DNA of 16,952 nt from UBA1422 sp041859095. Lineage in GTDB: Bacteria > Bacillota > Clostridia > Peptostreptococcales > Anaerovoracaceae. Positions within the stretch are counted from its first letter, which is position 1. Each line of letters opens with the position of its first letter. The notes beneath the pieces were generated by a model. It ran no database searches and was not told the DNA's origin. It saw only the letters and a list, made by a program, of their open reading frames with translations. Positions 1 to 7,733 of the stretch are shown here, piece by piece. The translations under genes and the position numbers were made by a program. The stretch covers positions 1 through 16,952 of the forward strand of contig JBHEKY010000003.1 of NCBI GenBank assembly GCA_041859095.1, read 5' to 3'.

Positions 1-1029
1 ATTCCCTATTATTCATTGTCTTCTGAGATTTCATCAGACTATCAGCAGCGGGCATCCTTCAATTCATGGCGATTGGGGTTCAGCATTTTTTCATCAATTC
101 TCTGCGTTGCTGTTCCTGGCATGATTGTCGCATCCTTTGAAGGTAACTCAGGTTACATCGTCATGGGGGCATCCTTCGGGGTCGTTTTTGCATTATGCGT
201 TTTGGCAACCGGCCTATTTGCAAGAGAAGAAATCAAAGCACCGGCGATGAAAACCGGAGGAAGTGTCTTTGGTTTTGGTCCTTTATACCGTATGCGACCA
301 TATCGGCAACAGCTCATTATGTTTTTATCGGTATCAGGTACCATGGCGATTATGAGTGGACTGTTTTTCTTTTACATCAATTTTTATATTTGCCAGGATC
401 TGACGGCTCAGGGAAAACCCAATATGCTAGGATTACTGTCTGCCGCCTTGATGTTCGGCATGCAAATAGTCGCACTTCCCTTCTATTTATGGCTCATAGG
501 CAAAACCAGTAAAACCTATGCGTACCGCCTGGGCGCAGGCATCTGGATTGTTTCCGCCCTATTGCTTTATTTGGTCAAGCCCGATTCACCCCACATACTC
601 ATCTATGTTCTTGCGGCTTTGATCGGTTTTGGCATCAGCGGACCGGGATTGGTTCCCCACACAATGTTTGGTGATGTGGCTGACTTTTCACGACTTAATT
701 TCGGTACACGGAATGACGGCCAACTAGGTGGATGCAGCAACTTCACTAACAAAGTAATATCTGCTATCGCCCTGGCTTTCGTCATGGCGGTACTAGGCGT
801 ATTTGGTTTTCAAGAGCAAGTACCCGGTGCTGCAGCCGTTGTCTCCCAGCCGGAGTCAGCACAAAACGCCATACGATTTTTCATGTGTATTGTTCCCATC
901 TTCACATTAGGTATTGGCATTTTTACTTCTACTCGTTATAAAATCGATGCCCATAACCACAAGCGAATTCGGGATGCCATCGCAAACGATGACAAGGTTG
1001 AAACCGAAGAATTGCTGGCAACGCTTTAA
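1..1029 (+). CDS. GPH-family sugar:cation symporter (MFS superfamily), 5' end outside window
   Basis: Inner-membrane secondary transporter of the glycoside-pentoside-hexuronide (MelB-like) family, which takes up sugars or glycosides with Na+ or H+. The reading frame is open to base 1, and the first residues read IPYYSLSSEISSDYQQRAS, matching the conserved family segment (PYxxL..E.S.DY..R) that follows the early helices. The gene is therefore cut by the window edge, and the TTG at 16 is not its start. About 342 residues are visible; family members run about 450-470. Hydrophobic helices recur throughout, and the second half carries a GDVADFSRLNFGTRNDG-like loop followed by NFTNK, as in GPH proteins. 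The C-terminus is a short hydrophilic tail. The gene is convergent with the ABC operon to its right. Family is secure; the substrate cannot be told from this fragment. Confidence 0.85.
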   Translation: MPYYSLSSEISSDYQQRASFNSWRLGFSIFSSILCVAVPGMIVASFEGNSGYIVMGASFGVVFALCVLATGLFAREEIKAPAMKTGGSVFGFGPLYRMRPYRQQLIMFLSVSGTMAIMSGLFFFYINFYICQDLTAQGKPNMLGLLSAALMFGMQIVALPFYLWLIGKTSKTYAYRLGAGIWIVSALLLYLVKPDSPHILIYVLAALIGFGISGPGLVPHTMFGDVADFSRLNFGTRNDGQLGGCSNFTNKVISAIALAFVMAVLGVFGFQEQVPGAAAVVSQPESAQNAIRFFMCIVPIFTLGIGIFTSTRYKIDAHNHKRIRDAIANDDKVETEELLATL

Positions 1030-1109
1030 TTTTTTGGAAATCTATGCATAATTAGTACACAGACAAATCTGGGATATAATAACCACAACAAATACAATAA
1101 ACACAATAA

Positions 1110-1136
1110 AAAGGCTGGCAATGAATGCCAGCCTTT
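1110..1136 (-). terminator. Intrinsic terminator of the nucleoside ABC operon
   Basis: A perfect 11-bp stem (AAAGGCTGGCA / TGCCAGCCTTT) encloses a 5-nt loop. Read on the minus strand it is followed by TTTTATTGTGT, so it best serves the minus-strand operon ending at 1175. Transcripts of the convergent symporter gene would also form the stem, but the downstream sequence on the plus strand is poor in T. Confidence 0.85.
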
Positions 1137-1174
1137 GCTGTATATATCCTTAGGTAGTTGAGTTATGTGTTGGA

Positions 1175-2128
1175 CTATCGTTGTCCTTTGTCGTATGGAA
1201 TACCCTCCGCACGCGGGGCCTGAGATTTTTTGGATGTGAATGCCAGTACAATCAAGGTGGCCACATATGGAGTCATCTTAAAGAACGCACTGTCAATATT
1301 TAATTCCAGCAACCATGGGATACCGGAATAGGCTGCCGCAATGGTTTTCATGACACCGAAGAATAACGCGGCACCCAGGATGGGCAACGGTTTCCAGTTA
1401 CCAAAAATCATAACCGCCAAGGCCAGGAACCCATAACCGGCAACAGTGGAATTGAACTCTGTCGAGGTAGGAACCACAAAAATCAAGCCACCCAATCCGC
1501 CAAGGAATCCGGAGATCATGACCCCGGCATAACGCATTTTGTAGACATTGATGCCGACAGAATCGGCAGCTTGGGGATGCTCACCGCAGGCACGTAGCCG
1601 CAGGCCAAAACGAGTTTTGTATAGAATAACTACCGCCGCCACTAAAATGGCGAATCCCAGGTAAGTTGTGATGTAGGCATTTTTGAATAACATGGGCCCA
1701 ATGATAGGAATGTCCGATAAAATAGGTACTTCGCTGATACGGAAGGTGTTCTGAAACGATATTTGCTGCACTCCTTGAATCATTCTGGCCACATAGATGG
1801 CCACCGCCGGGGCCAGCATATTTATGGCTGTACCAGAAATAACCTGATCTGCGTTCAGATTTACCGACGCATACGCATGAAGCAGAGAAATGATCACGCC
1901 TGAAACGCCTGCCACCAAAATGGCCAGTAACAGCAGCAGCTGTCCCGACATGAAATCTTGGGTGAAGTTGATAAACAAGATGGAGCAAAATGCACCAAAT
2001 ATCATAATACCATCCAGTGCGATGTTGACAATGCCGGATCGTTCCGCGAACATGCCTCCCAAAGCCACAACCAGCAATGGAATAGAGAACAGCATCGTTT
2101 TTTGTACTAAGAAGAAAATCAAATCCAT
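1175..2128 (-). CDS. ABC transporter permease, nucleoside (BMP/NupQ type)
   Basis: Second permease of a nucleoside ABC importer, in the branched-chain/ribose-type permease family (BPD_transp_2) and resembling Bacillus NupQ (YufQ). The 317 residues are mostly hydrophobic helices and are the usual length for this subunit. A GGMFAERSGIVNIALDGIM segment near the N-terminus (about residues 24-42) is a family hallmark, as is the RACGEHPQAADSVGINV loop in the second half (about 179-195), which probably contacts the ATPase. The start ATG shares one base with the stop of the preceding permease (TAATG) and has an AAAGGAGG ribosome site, so translation is likely coupled. It is the last gene of the operon before the 1110-1136 terminator. 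The exact nucleoside transported is inferred from family only. Confidence 0.92.
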   Translation of the reverse strand: MDLIFFLVQKTMLFSIPLLVVALGGMFAERSGIVNIALDGIMIFGAFCSILFINFTQDFMSGQLLLLLAILVAGVSGVIISLLHAYASVNLNADQVISGTAINMLAPAVAIYVARMIQGVQQISFQNTFRISEVPILSDIPIIGPMLFKNAYITTYLGFAILVAAVVILYKTRFGLRLRACGEHPQAADSVGINVYKMRYAGVMISGFLGGLGGLIFVVPTSTEFNSTVAGYGFLALAVMIFGNWKPLPILGAALFFGVMKTIAAAYSGIPWLLELNIDSAFFKMTPYVATLIVLAFTSKKSQAPRAEGIPYDKGQR

Positions 2129-3360
2129 TATTGTTCCCCTCCTTTCTGGGATGGCTCATCAACCGGGACAGGATTTGGCGGATTTTCCTTTCGGTCGTGC
2201 AACGGTGCCTGCTCATGCAAAACATTCTTTGGCTTGCGAATCCTGTTGATTAATCCTTTGAACAGCAATGCGCAAGCAGCGGAGTAAATGATCATGGCTG
2301 TGATGATATTGATGATTTCGGGCACAAAGTCATAGAGCTGCATGTTGAAACCACCCACTGTGATGTATCCTATGAATATGGCAGCAAGGGCGACGCCGAT
2401 CGGATGGGACAATCCTAGAAGGGCGACCGCAATTCCATTGAAGCCTTCGCCGGCCAGCACATCCACTACTGTGTACTGCTTGCCGGTTCCTGCCAGAAAA
2501 ATCAGACCACCGCCCAAGCCGGACAAAGCACCTGCGATGACCATGGAATAGATGATGCTCTTTTTTTCATTGATGCCTGCGTATTTGGCGGCGTCTTTGT
2601 TATGGCCGACCGCTTTCAGTTCATAGCCGAAAGTGGTCTTTTGCAAAATGATGTAAATGACCGCCACCGAGGCGAGTCCCACCAAAAGACCACCGTTGAC
2701 AAAGGACCCCGGAAACAGGATATTCATTCCCATGGATGGGATCTCTGCTGACGGCAGAACTGGCAAGGTCTCATTTTTAAGGGAGTTGAAACATGTTTTG
2801 ACGACCAGATAGTTGACCGTATACATGCCAATATAGTTCATCATAATGGACGAAATGACTTCATGGACATTGGCATAAGCCTTCAAGACTCCTGGAATCA
2901 ATCCCCAAAGCCCGCCTGCGATGGCGGCGGCGATCAAACCCACCAGCCAATGTACGCTTCCCAAGCTACCCCCATACACCCCCACCATGATGGCCGCATA
3001 GCCGCCCATGGTGAACTGCCCGGTGGCTCCGATGTTGAACAAGCCTGTTTTGAAAGCAAAGCCCACTGAAAGTCCTGTTAGGATCAGCGGTGTCGCATAA
3101 TAGAGCACTTGTCCAATCACCCGGCTCCCGCCGGTCAAAGGTGAAATGATGATTGCTGCAAACCCATCCACAGCCTGTGAGGGATTAGAAACCAACATGA
3201 TTATGAAACCGATGATCATGCCGAACAGAATAGCCATTAATGCAGACAACAAGTTTACATTCAGCAGCATCTGGATGACTCTTGAAATTCTGGACATTTT
3301 GCGTTCCAGGATCTCTTCTTCAGGTTTCTCGATCCTTTGCAAGAAATTTGGTTTTTTCAT
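2128..3360 (-). CDS. ABC transporter permease, nucleoside (BMP/NupP type)
   Basis: First permease of the nucleoside importer, like Bacillus NupP (YufP). It has 410 residues, longer than its partner because of a cytoplasmic N-terminal stretch of about 30 residues and a hydrophilic, Pro-rich C-terminal tail (about 370-410). The middle is a series of hydrophobic helices. GFAFKTGLFNIGATGQFTMG (about residues 100-119) and the ELKAVGHNKDAAKYAGIN loop (about 242-259) parallel the conserved segments of the other permease. The start ATG overlaps the ATPase stop (ATGA, 4 nt), with an AGAGGAGA ribosome site about 11 nt upstream. A heterodimeric channel with the following permease is expected. Confidence 0.92.
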   Translation of the reverse strand: MKKPNFLQRIEKPEEEILERKMSRISRVIQMLLNVNLLSALMAILFGMIIGFIIMLVSNPSQAVDGFAAIIISPLTGGSRVIGQVLYYATPLILTGLSVGFAFKTGLFNIGATGQFTMGGYAAIMVGVYGGSLGSVHWLVGLIAAAIAGGLWGLIPGVLKAYANVHEVISSIMMNYIGMYTVNYLVVKTCFNSLKNETLPVLPSAEIPSMGMNILFPGSFVNGGLLVGLASVAVIYIILQKTTFGYELKAVGHNKDAAKYAGINEKKSIIYSMVIAGALSGLGGGLIFLAGTGKQYTVVDVLAGEGFNGIAVALLGLSHPIGVALAAIFIGYITVGGFNMQLYDFVPEIINIITAMIIYSAACALLFKGLINRIRKPKNVLHEQAPLHDRKENPPNPVPVDEPSQKGGEQ

Positions 3361-4898
3361 TTCAGCACAATCTCCTCTCTCTTGGAACCGGCCATGTACA
3401 TTCCAAGCTCTTTTGCTGATGTTTTGTCGGGATCCATATCACCGACAATTTCACCTTCATAAATGACCAGAATTCGATCTGCCAGATGAAATACTTCATC
3501 CAGATCCAAGGAAATGATTAATACCGCCTTGCCTTCATCCCGTTGCGACACCAAGAATTCATAAATGGATTCAATGGCGCCCACGTCGAGTCCTCTGGTT
3601 GGCTGAACAGCTATCAGCAAATCAATGTTTCGGTCGATTTCCCGAGCAACGATTGCCTTCTGTTGATTGCCACCGCTCATGGATCTGGCAGGAGTCTTTC
3701 CTCCTTCGCCGCTTCGGATGTCGAACTTTTCGATTAGGTCTTCCGCATATTCCCTGATATCCCTTTTGCGCAGGAATCCGTGTTTTTGGAATCGAGGCGT
3801 GAAGTAGGTCTGCAACACCAGGTTTTCTTCCAATGTATAGTCCAACACCAATCCGTGTTTGTGCCGGTCTTCAGGAATGTGTCCCATACCATGCACACTT
3901 CGGTAGCGAACGGATTTTTTGCTGATATCCTCACCAAGCAGGGTGATGGTTCCGGCTTCATGTTTCATCATGCCGGTCAACGCATAGACAAGCTGGCTCT
4001 GCCCATTTCCGTCAACGCCTGCAATGCAAACAATTTCACCGCAATGCACATTGAAGGAGGCACCGTTGACCAGGTTCTTTGTATGGCCTGCCTGATTGCT
4101 CTTCACAACGAGATTCTCGACCCGAAGCACTTCGCATCCCGTTTCAATCTCTCGCTTTGATATGTTCAAGTTTACTTTTCTTCCAACCATCATTTCAGAC
4201 ATGGTTTCTTTGTCGGTTACATCAACGTCAATCACGCCAACCAGTTTGCCCCGCCGAAGTACGGAGCATCGGTCGGCCACTTCTTTGATTTCGTTCAATT
4301 TGTGGGTAATGAACAGGATAGACTTTCCTTCCGCTGCGAGATTTTTCATGATATCCATCAGATCACTGATTTCCTGTGGTGTCAACACTGCTGTGGGTTC
4401 GTCAAAAATAAGGATATCATTGTCCCGGTACAGCATCTTCAGGATCTCTACCCGCTGCTGCATGCCTACGGATATTTCGTCAATGATGGCGTCCGGATCG
4501 ACTTTCAATCCGTACTTCTCTGATAGGGCAACGATTTTTTCTCTGGCCTGGTCCATTTGCAGAAATCCTGCTTTCACGTCTTCGACACCCAAAATGATGC
4601 TCTGTAGCACGGTGAAATTATGCACCAGTTTGAAATGTTGGTGAGTCATGCCGATGCCAAGGTCATTGGCCACTCTGGGTCCGGTAATTTTGACCTCTTC
4701 TCCACGTATGCGAATCACACCGCTGTCCGGCTGATACAAGCCGAAGAGAATGCTCATCAAAGTGGACTTGCCCGCGCCGTTTTCACCCAGCAACGCATGG
4801 ATTTCTCCTTTTTTGACTTGCAGGGTGATGTCGTCATTGGCCTTGATCCCGGGGAACTCTTTTGTGATATTTAACATTTCAATAATGTATTCAGACAA
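3357..4898 (-). CDS. Double-domain ABC ATPase of nucleoside importer (NupO type)
   Basis: Tandem-repeat ABC ATPase energising the two permeases, like NupO (YufO) and RbsA. I place the start at TTG 4898 (513 residues): GGAGGA at 4905-4910 lies 6 nt upstream, whereas the in-frame ATG at 4919 has no ribosome site and would put that GGAGGA inside the gene. The first half is catalytically complete: Walker A GENGAGKS (38-45), signature SVGMQQR (from 143) and Walker B LIFDEP (E167). The second half is degenerate: GVDGNGQS (294-301) lacks the Walker A Lys, and the Walker B Glu is replaced by Gln (AVQPTRGLD, Q432), although its signature SGGNQQ is intact. One working and one defective site is usual for this subfamily. 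It lies downstream of the 4952-4977 hairpin. Confidence 0.93.
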   Translation of the reverse strand: MSEYIIEMLNITKEFPGIKANDDITLQVKKGEIHALLGENGAGKSTLMSILFGLYQPDSGVIRIRGEEVKITGPRVANDLGIGMTHQHFKLVHNFTVLQSIILGVEDVKAGFLQMDQAREKIVALSEKYGLKVDPDAIIDEISVGMQQRVEILKMLYRDNDILIFDEPTAVLTPQEISDLMDIMKNLAAEGKSILFITHKLNEIKEVADRCSVLRRGKLVGVIDVDVTDKETMSEMMVGRKVNLNISKREIETGCEVLRVENLVVKSNQAGHTKNLVNGASFNVHCGEIVCIAGVDGNGQSQLVYALTGMMKHEAGTITLLGEDISKKSVRYRSVHGMGHIPEDRHKHGLVLDYTLEENLVLQTYFTPRFQKHGFLRKRDIREYAEDLIEKFDIRSGEGGKTPARSMSGGNQQKAIVAREIDRNIDLLIAVQPTRGLDVGAIESIYEFLVSQRDEGKAVLIISLDLDEVFHLADRILVIYEGEIVGDMDPDKTSAKELGMYMAGSKREEIVLK

Positions 4899-4951
4899 TC
4901 TGATTCCTCCTTTTTCCATTGCGGACGGCTGCTGGAAGGGCTTATAAAAAG

Positions 4952-4977
4952 CGGGGGCTGAACATGTCCAGCCCCCG
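4952..4977 (-). terminator. Intra-operon terminator/attenuator between lipoprotein and ATPase genes
   Basis: The 9-bp GC-rich stem CGGGGGCTG / CAGCCCCCG has an 8-nt loop and is followed on the minus strand by CTTTTTATA. It lies just after the binding-protein stop (4995) and before the ATPase start. This fits partial termination that leaves the binding protein in excess over the membrane subunits, a common pattern in importer operons. No separate strong promoter is visible in the short gap before the ATPase. Confidence 0.85.
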
Positions 4978-4994
4978 ACTTTTCATAAATGTGA

Positions 4995-6065
4995 TTAAAT
5001 GAGTGTTACTTTGGTAATCATGGAGTTGTAATCGGTGGCTTTTTTGGTGATGTCATCATTTACTGTGACAGACCCATCAGCCAATTTGTCGAAAATGGCG
5101 TCGTAGTCAGCCTGTTTAAATCCATCAATCTTAGTGTTTTCCATCGGTAGGCCGATGCCATCGACGTCAGCGCCCATGTAGACGATTTCGCCGCCTGGGA
5201 ACTTGTCATCATAATATGCCTTCAGTCCATCGTATACAGCAACGCCCAAGCCTTTCATAGCCGAGGTCATGACTGTATCGGACTGACTGCTCTGGTCAAC
5301 GTCAACGCCAATGACTTTGTCGCCGGTTTCAGCCGCTGCCGCCATGACTGAGTTTCCTGCACCGCCGGCTGCCGCGAAGATGACTTCGGTGCCGCTGTTG
5401 TACCAGGATGCCGCCAATGTTTGTGTTTCTGAAGAAGGTGCAAAGTCACCAGTGTAGTGATACTTCATTTCAATTGAAGCAACACCCATTTCCTTGGCAG
5501 CGAATTCAGCACCCTGGATAAATCCAAGACCGAATCTTTGTACTGCAGGAACTTCCATCCCGCCGACGAATCCCAATTTGGTGAATCCGCCTTTGACAGC
5601 GGCATAGCCGGCAAGGAATCCAGCCTGGTCTTCTTTGAAGAAGATAGAATAAACGTTATCTTTTACTACCGGAGTGTAGTCGCCAGAGTGCGGATATCCG
5701 TCCAAGATGATGAACTTGGTGTCGGGATACAGATCTTGTGCTTCAAATACTGCCGGTTCAAACAAGAATCCGGGGCAAACAATGACTTTTGCGCCACCTT
5801 CTACCGCCAGACCGATTGCTTCGACATAAGCTTCTGTGCTCTTTTCAGCAGGCTTGTAATATTTGTGGGTAATATTGTTTTCTTCGGCGTATTGTACAAG
5901 GCCTTCCCAAGCGCCCTGGTTGAAGGACTTGTCGTCGATTGTGCCCACGTCAGTGACAAGAGCCAGCTCATAGGTATCTGCTTCTGATCCACCACAAGCG
6001 GCAAAAGTGCCAGCCATTGTGAAGATCATGGCGAACATGAGCAAAGTAACTAATAGTTTCTTCAT
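4995..6065 (-). CDS. BMP-family nucleoside-binding lipoprotein (PnrA/NupN type)
   Basis: Substrate-binding protein of the importer, anchored to the outer face of the membrane. Residues 1-23 are a lipoprotein signal peptide (MKK, hydrophobic core, then TFAAC), with Cys24 as the predicted lipidated residue followed by GGSEAD. The mature part carries BMP (basic membrane protein, PF02608) hallmarks: VTDVGTIDDKSFNQGAW near the N-terminus (about 37-53), then GFLFEPA, KFIILDG and FVGGMEVP segments. Its 356 residues are the usual length. PnrA-like proteins of this family bind purine nucleosides; the ligand here is inferred. GGAGGG lies 6 nt before the ATG. It is the first gene of the operon, with its own promoter candidate and leader hairpin, and a terminator directly after it. 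Confidence 0.94.
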   Translation of the reverse strand: MKKLLVTLLMFAMIFTMAGTFAACGGSEADTYELALVTDVGTIDDKSFNQGAWEGLVQYAEENNITHKYYKPAEKSTEAYVEAIGLAVEGGAKVIVCPGFLFEPAVFEAQDLYPDTKFIILDGYPHSGDYTPVVKDNVYSIFFKEDQAGFLAGYAAVKGGFTKLGFVGGMEVPAVQRFGLGFIQGAEFAAKEMGVASIEMKYHYTGDFAPSSETQTLAASWYNSGTEVIFAAAGGAGNSVMAAAAETGDKVIGVDVDQSSQSDTVMTSAMKGLGVAVYDGLKAYYDDKFPGGEIVYMGADVDGIGLPMENTKIDGFKQADYDAIFDKLADGSVTVNDDITKKATDYNSMITKVTLI

Positions 6066-6091
6066 ATTATTCCCTCCATATTCTAGAATTT

Positions 6092-6130
6092 CTTAGCTAA
6101 ACCCTATGTTTCCTCATGGGTTTACTTAAG
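6092..6130 (-). promoter_or_regulatory. Imperfect hairpin / inverted repeat in the leader of the nucleoside ABC operon
   Basis: TAAACCC and GGGTTTA (7 bp, 6098-6104 and 6118-6124) are extended inward by ATG/CAT, with one bulged base, and outward by CTTA/TAAG across a 2-nt internal loop; the terminal loop is 6 nt. With the promoter proposed at 6134-6162, transcription would begin close to this element, so it could be a 5'-terminal mRNA stem-loop or a DNA operator. No U-run follows, so it is not a terminator. It ends 15 nt before the ribosome site region. Function is unknown. Confidence 0.5.
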
Positions 6131-6133
6131 TTG

Positions 6134-6162
6134 AGTGTACCACTTTTTACTAGATTCGTCAC
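6134..6162 (-). promoter_or_regulatory. Candidate sigma-A promoter of the nucleoside ABC operon
   Basis: On the minus strand GTGACG (-35, 6157-6162) and TACACT (-10, 6134-6139) are separated by exactly 17 bp. Each matches four of six consensus bases. Placement relative to the lipoprotein gene is reasonable, but the elements are weak and other AT-rich hexamers exist further upstream. Confidence 0.4.
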
Positions 6163-6234
6163 CCTTTTTTGCGGGATGTGATATTATTTTTTTAACTGAA
6201 TATATATTAATTTTTTTCTTCCTTTCAAGGTATG

Positions 6235-6243
6235 TGTTATAAT
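6235..6243 (+). promoter_or_regulatory. Extended -10 promoter of udk
   Basis: TGTTATAAT contains a perfect TATAAT (6238-6243) preceded by the TGn extension. No good -35 hexamer lies 17 bp upstream, as is common for extended -10 promoters. Transcription would start near 6250, about 57 nt before the udk start codon, diverging from the ABC operon. Confidence 0.6.
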
Positions 6244-6306
6244 TATTCAGGATGATATCCAGTCATTACTTTGCAACCTTTTCATGCATTAATCGGAGAT
6301 ATAAAG

Positions 6307-6924
6307 ATGAGTGATATTATGATCATCGGCATTGCCGGAGGTACCGGCAGTGGCAAAACAACCCTTACGGAACAAATCAGGAAGCGATTTGGCGATGATG
6401 TCACTGTCATCTATCATGACAACTATTATCGTCTTCAGGTTGGCAAAACCTATGATCAACGCAGCAAAGTGAATTATGATCACCCGGATGCCTTCGAGAC
6501 TCCGCTGATTATAAAACATTTGAAAGCTTTAAAAGCGGGCAATTCCATCGAAAGCCCGATTTATGATTATACACAGCATAACAGGTCGGAACAGAATCAA
6601 GTCATTCAGCCTTCCAAAGTCATCATCGTTGAAGGGATTCTCATTTTCGCTGAGAAAGAACTGCGAGACATGATGGACATTAAAATCTTTGTGGATACTG
6701 ATGCAGATGTTCGGATTCTCCGTAGGATCCAGCGGGACGTTGAAGAGCGGGCCAGAACCCTGCAGTCGGTCATCCAACAATATTTAACCACGGTTAAGCC
6801 CATGCATGAACAATATGTTGAACCATCCAAACGGTTTGCAGATTTAATTGTCTTAGACGGCGGATTCAATCTGGTTGCCCTGGATATGATTTTCCAGAGG
6901 GTCAACCATCACATCCACGCATAA
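6307..6924 (+). CDS. udk: Uridine kinase
   Basis: Cytoplasmic pyrimidine-salvage enzyme phosphorylating uridine and cytidine with ATP or GTP to UMP and CMP. I chose ATG 6307 (205 residues, close to the usual length of about 210): GGAG at 6295-6298 lies 8 nt upstream, and the first residues MSDIMIIGIAGGTGSGKT place the P-loop (11-18) where this family has it. Further hallmarks are YHDNYYR (about 36-42), the NYDHPDAFETPL substrate segment (about 55-66), PIYDYTQHNR (about 85-94), VIIVEGIL (Walker B-like) and the RIQRDVEERARTLQSVIQQY helix that forms the lid. A longer frame from TTG 6271 lacks a ribosome site. It diverges from the nucleoside importer, which supports a joint salvage role, and is followed by its own terminator. 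Confidence 0.95.
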   Translation: MSDIMIIGIAGGTGSGKTTLTEQIRKRFGDDVTVIYHDNYYRLQVGKTYDQRSKVNYDHPDAFETPLIIKHLKALKAGNSIESPIYDYTQHNRSEQNQVIQPSKVIIVEGILIFAEKELRDMMDIKIFVDTDADVRILRRIQRDVEERARTLQSVIQQYLTTVKPMHEQYVEPSKRFADLIVLDGGFNLVALDMIFQRVNHHIHA

Positions 6925-6953
6925 GCATCAAAAATCGGTGCGCCTACCTCTTC

Positions 6954-6987
6954 ACTCTCCTTTTTATTAGGGGAGTTTTTTCTTTTT
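6954..6987 (+). terminator. Intrinsic terminator downstream of udk
   Basis: ACTCTCC(T) pairs with (A)GGGGAGT (one G-U pair, about 8 bp) around a 7-nt loop (6962-6968), and runs straight into a T-rich tail (TTTTTTCTTTTTG). It makes udk a single-gene transcript. Confidence 0.75.
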
Positions 6988-7025
6988 GTTGTTTAAGAAT
7001 GCGAATCCCATGGTAAAAGTAAAAA

Positions 7026-7039
7026 GTAATAATTGTTAC
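7026..7039. promoter_or_regulatory. Imperfect palindrome upstream of the rubrerythrin gene
   Basis: GTAATAATTGTTAC is palindromic at 12 of 14 positions and lies 36 nt before the rubrerythrin start codon, so it may be an operator. It is AT-rich like PerR boxes but its even-length centre does not match the 7-1-7 PerR consensus. No convincing promoter pair could be fixed in this gap. Confidence 0.3.
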
Positions 7040-7074
7040 CAGTAAATTAAACGAATATCACGGAGGAATTTATT

Positions 7075-7620
7075 ATGAAATGGACATGTTCAGTATGTGG
7101 CTATGTATTTGAAGGAGAGCACCCACCCACAAATTGCCCACAGTGCAAAGTACCTGCAGAAAAGTTTATAAAAGCAGAAGCGGGAAAAATGGAATGGGCT
7201 GACCAGCATGTGGTAGGGGTTGCCAAAGGTGTGGACTCCGAAATTTTAGAGGGTCTTCGCGCTAACTTTATGGGAGAATGCACCGAGGTTGGTATGTATC
7301 TTGCCATGTCAAGAGTGGCACATAGAGAAGGGTATCCGGAAATCGGTCTGTATTGGGAGAAGGCTGCCTGGGAAGAAGCAGAGCATGCGGCAAAGTTTGC
7401 AGAGCTGTTGGGTGAGGTAATCACAGATTCCACAGAGAAGAATCTGCAAATGCGTGTGGATGCCGAAAACGGTGCTTGCTCAGGCAAAAAAGCACTTGCT
7501 AAAATGGCAAAGGACCAGAATCTGGATGCCATACATGACACGGTACACGAGATGGCCAAAGACGAAGCCCGTCACGGTCGGGCTTTTGAAGGGTTGCTAA
7601 ACAGATATTTCGGCAAATAA
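7075..7620 (+). CDS. Reverse rubrerythrin (N-terminal rubredoxin domain, diiron peroxidase)
   Basis: Cytoplasmic non-haem iron protein that reduces hydrogen peroxide (and in some clostridia O2) with electrons from NAD(P)H via rubredoxin-type carriers. The domain order is inverted relative to classical rubrerythrin: a short rubredoxin-like FeS4 site comes first (Cys5, Cys8, Cys21, Cys24), and the ferritin-like diiron four-helix domain follows. Candidate iron ligands are Glu68 and Glu71 in FMGECTEVGMY, the EEAEH motif (E101..H104) and DEARH (E164..H167). The 181-residue length matches 'reverse' rubrerythrins known from Clostridium acetobutylicum, where they are strongly induced by oxygen. GGAGGAA sits 7 nt before the ATG. 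It converges with the rubredoxin gene across a shared terminator, so the two may be functional partners although not co-transcribed. Confidence 0.93.
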   Translation: MKWTCSVCGYVFEGEHPPTNCPQCKVPAEKFIKAEAGKMEWADQHVVGVAKGVDSEILEGLRANFMGECTEVGMYLAMSRVAHREGYPEIGLYWEKAAWEEAEHAAKFAELLGEVITDSTEKNLQMRVDAENGACSGKKALAKMAKDQNLDAIHDTVHEMAKDEARHGRAFEGLLNRYFGK

Positions 7621-7654
7621 AAGCAGGAATAAATCCAAAATACGAATTAACCTA

Positions 7655-7695
7655 AAAAATAACTGCAATATCCAAAAGGCATTGCAGTTATTTTT
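7655..7695. terminator. Bidirectional terminator between rubrerythrin and rubredoxin genes
   Basis: A perfect 15-bp stem (AAAAATAACTGCAAT / ATTGCAGTTATTTTT, 7655-7669 and 7681-7695) with an 11-nt loop carries T-runs on both strands. It serves the plus-strand rubrerythrin gene and the minus-strand rubredoxin gene. Confidence 0.9.
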
Positions 7696-7733
7696 ATTTC
7701 TTAATATCTTGGTTAACGAGCCCTTTCAGTGAT

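Noticed and set aside
1581..2225. 214-residue minus-strand ORF overlapping two permease genes
   Set aside because: It runs across the junction of two well-supported permeases in another frame and gives a Cys/His/Arg-rich product typical of a shadow frame.
4096..4644. 182-residue plus-strand ORF
   Set aside because: It is antisense to the ABC ATPase; the Ser/Ile/Arg-rich composition is that of a reverse-frame shadow.
3357..4898. Mutational decay of the second ATPase half (missing Walker A Lys and catalytic Glu)
   Set aside because: Degeneracy of one nucleotide site is usual in this RbsA/NupO subfamily, so it is not evidence of a broken gene.
6066..6306. Purine riboswitch upstream of the nucleoside importer
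   Set aside because: The leader is short and lacks the conserved core bases and three-way junction of purine riboswitches; only a simple hairpin is present.
7026..7039. PerR box upstream of reverse rubrerythrin
   Set aside because: The palindrome is even-length with one mismatched pair and does not fit the 15-bp PerR consensus; it is kept only as an unassigned inverted repeat.
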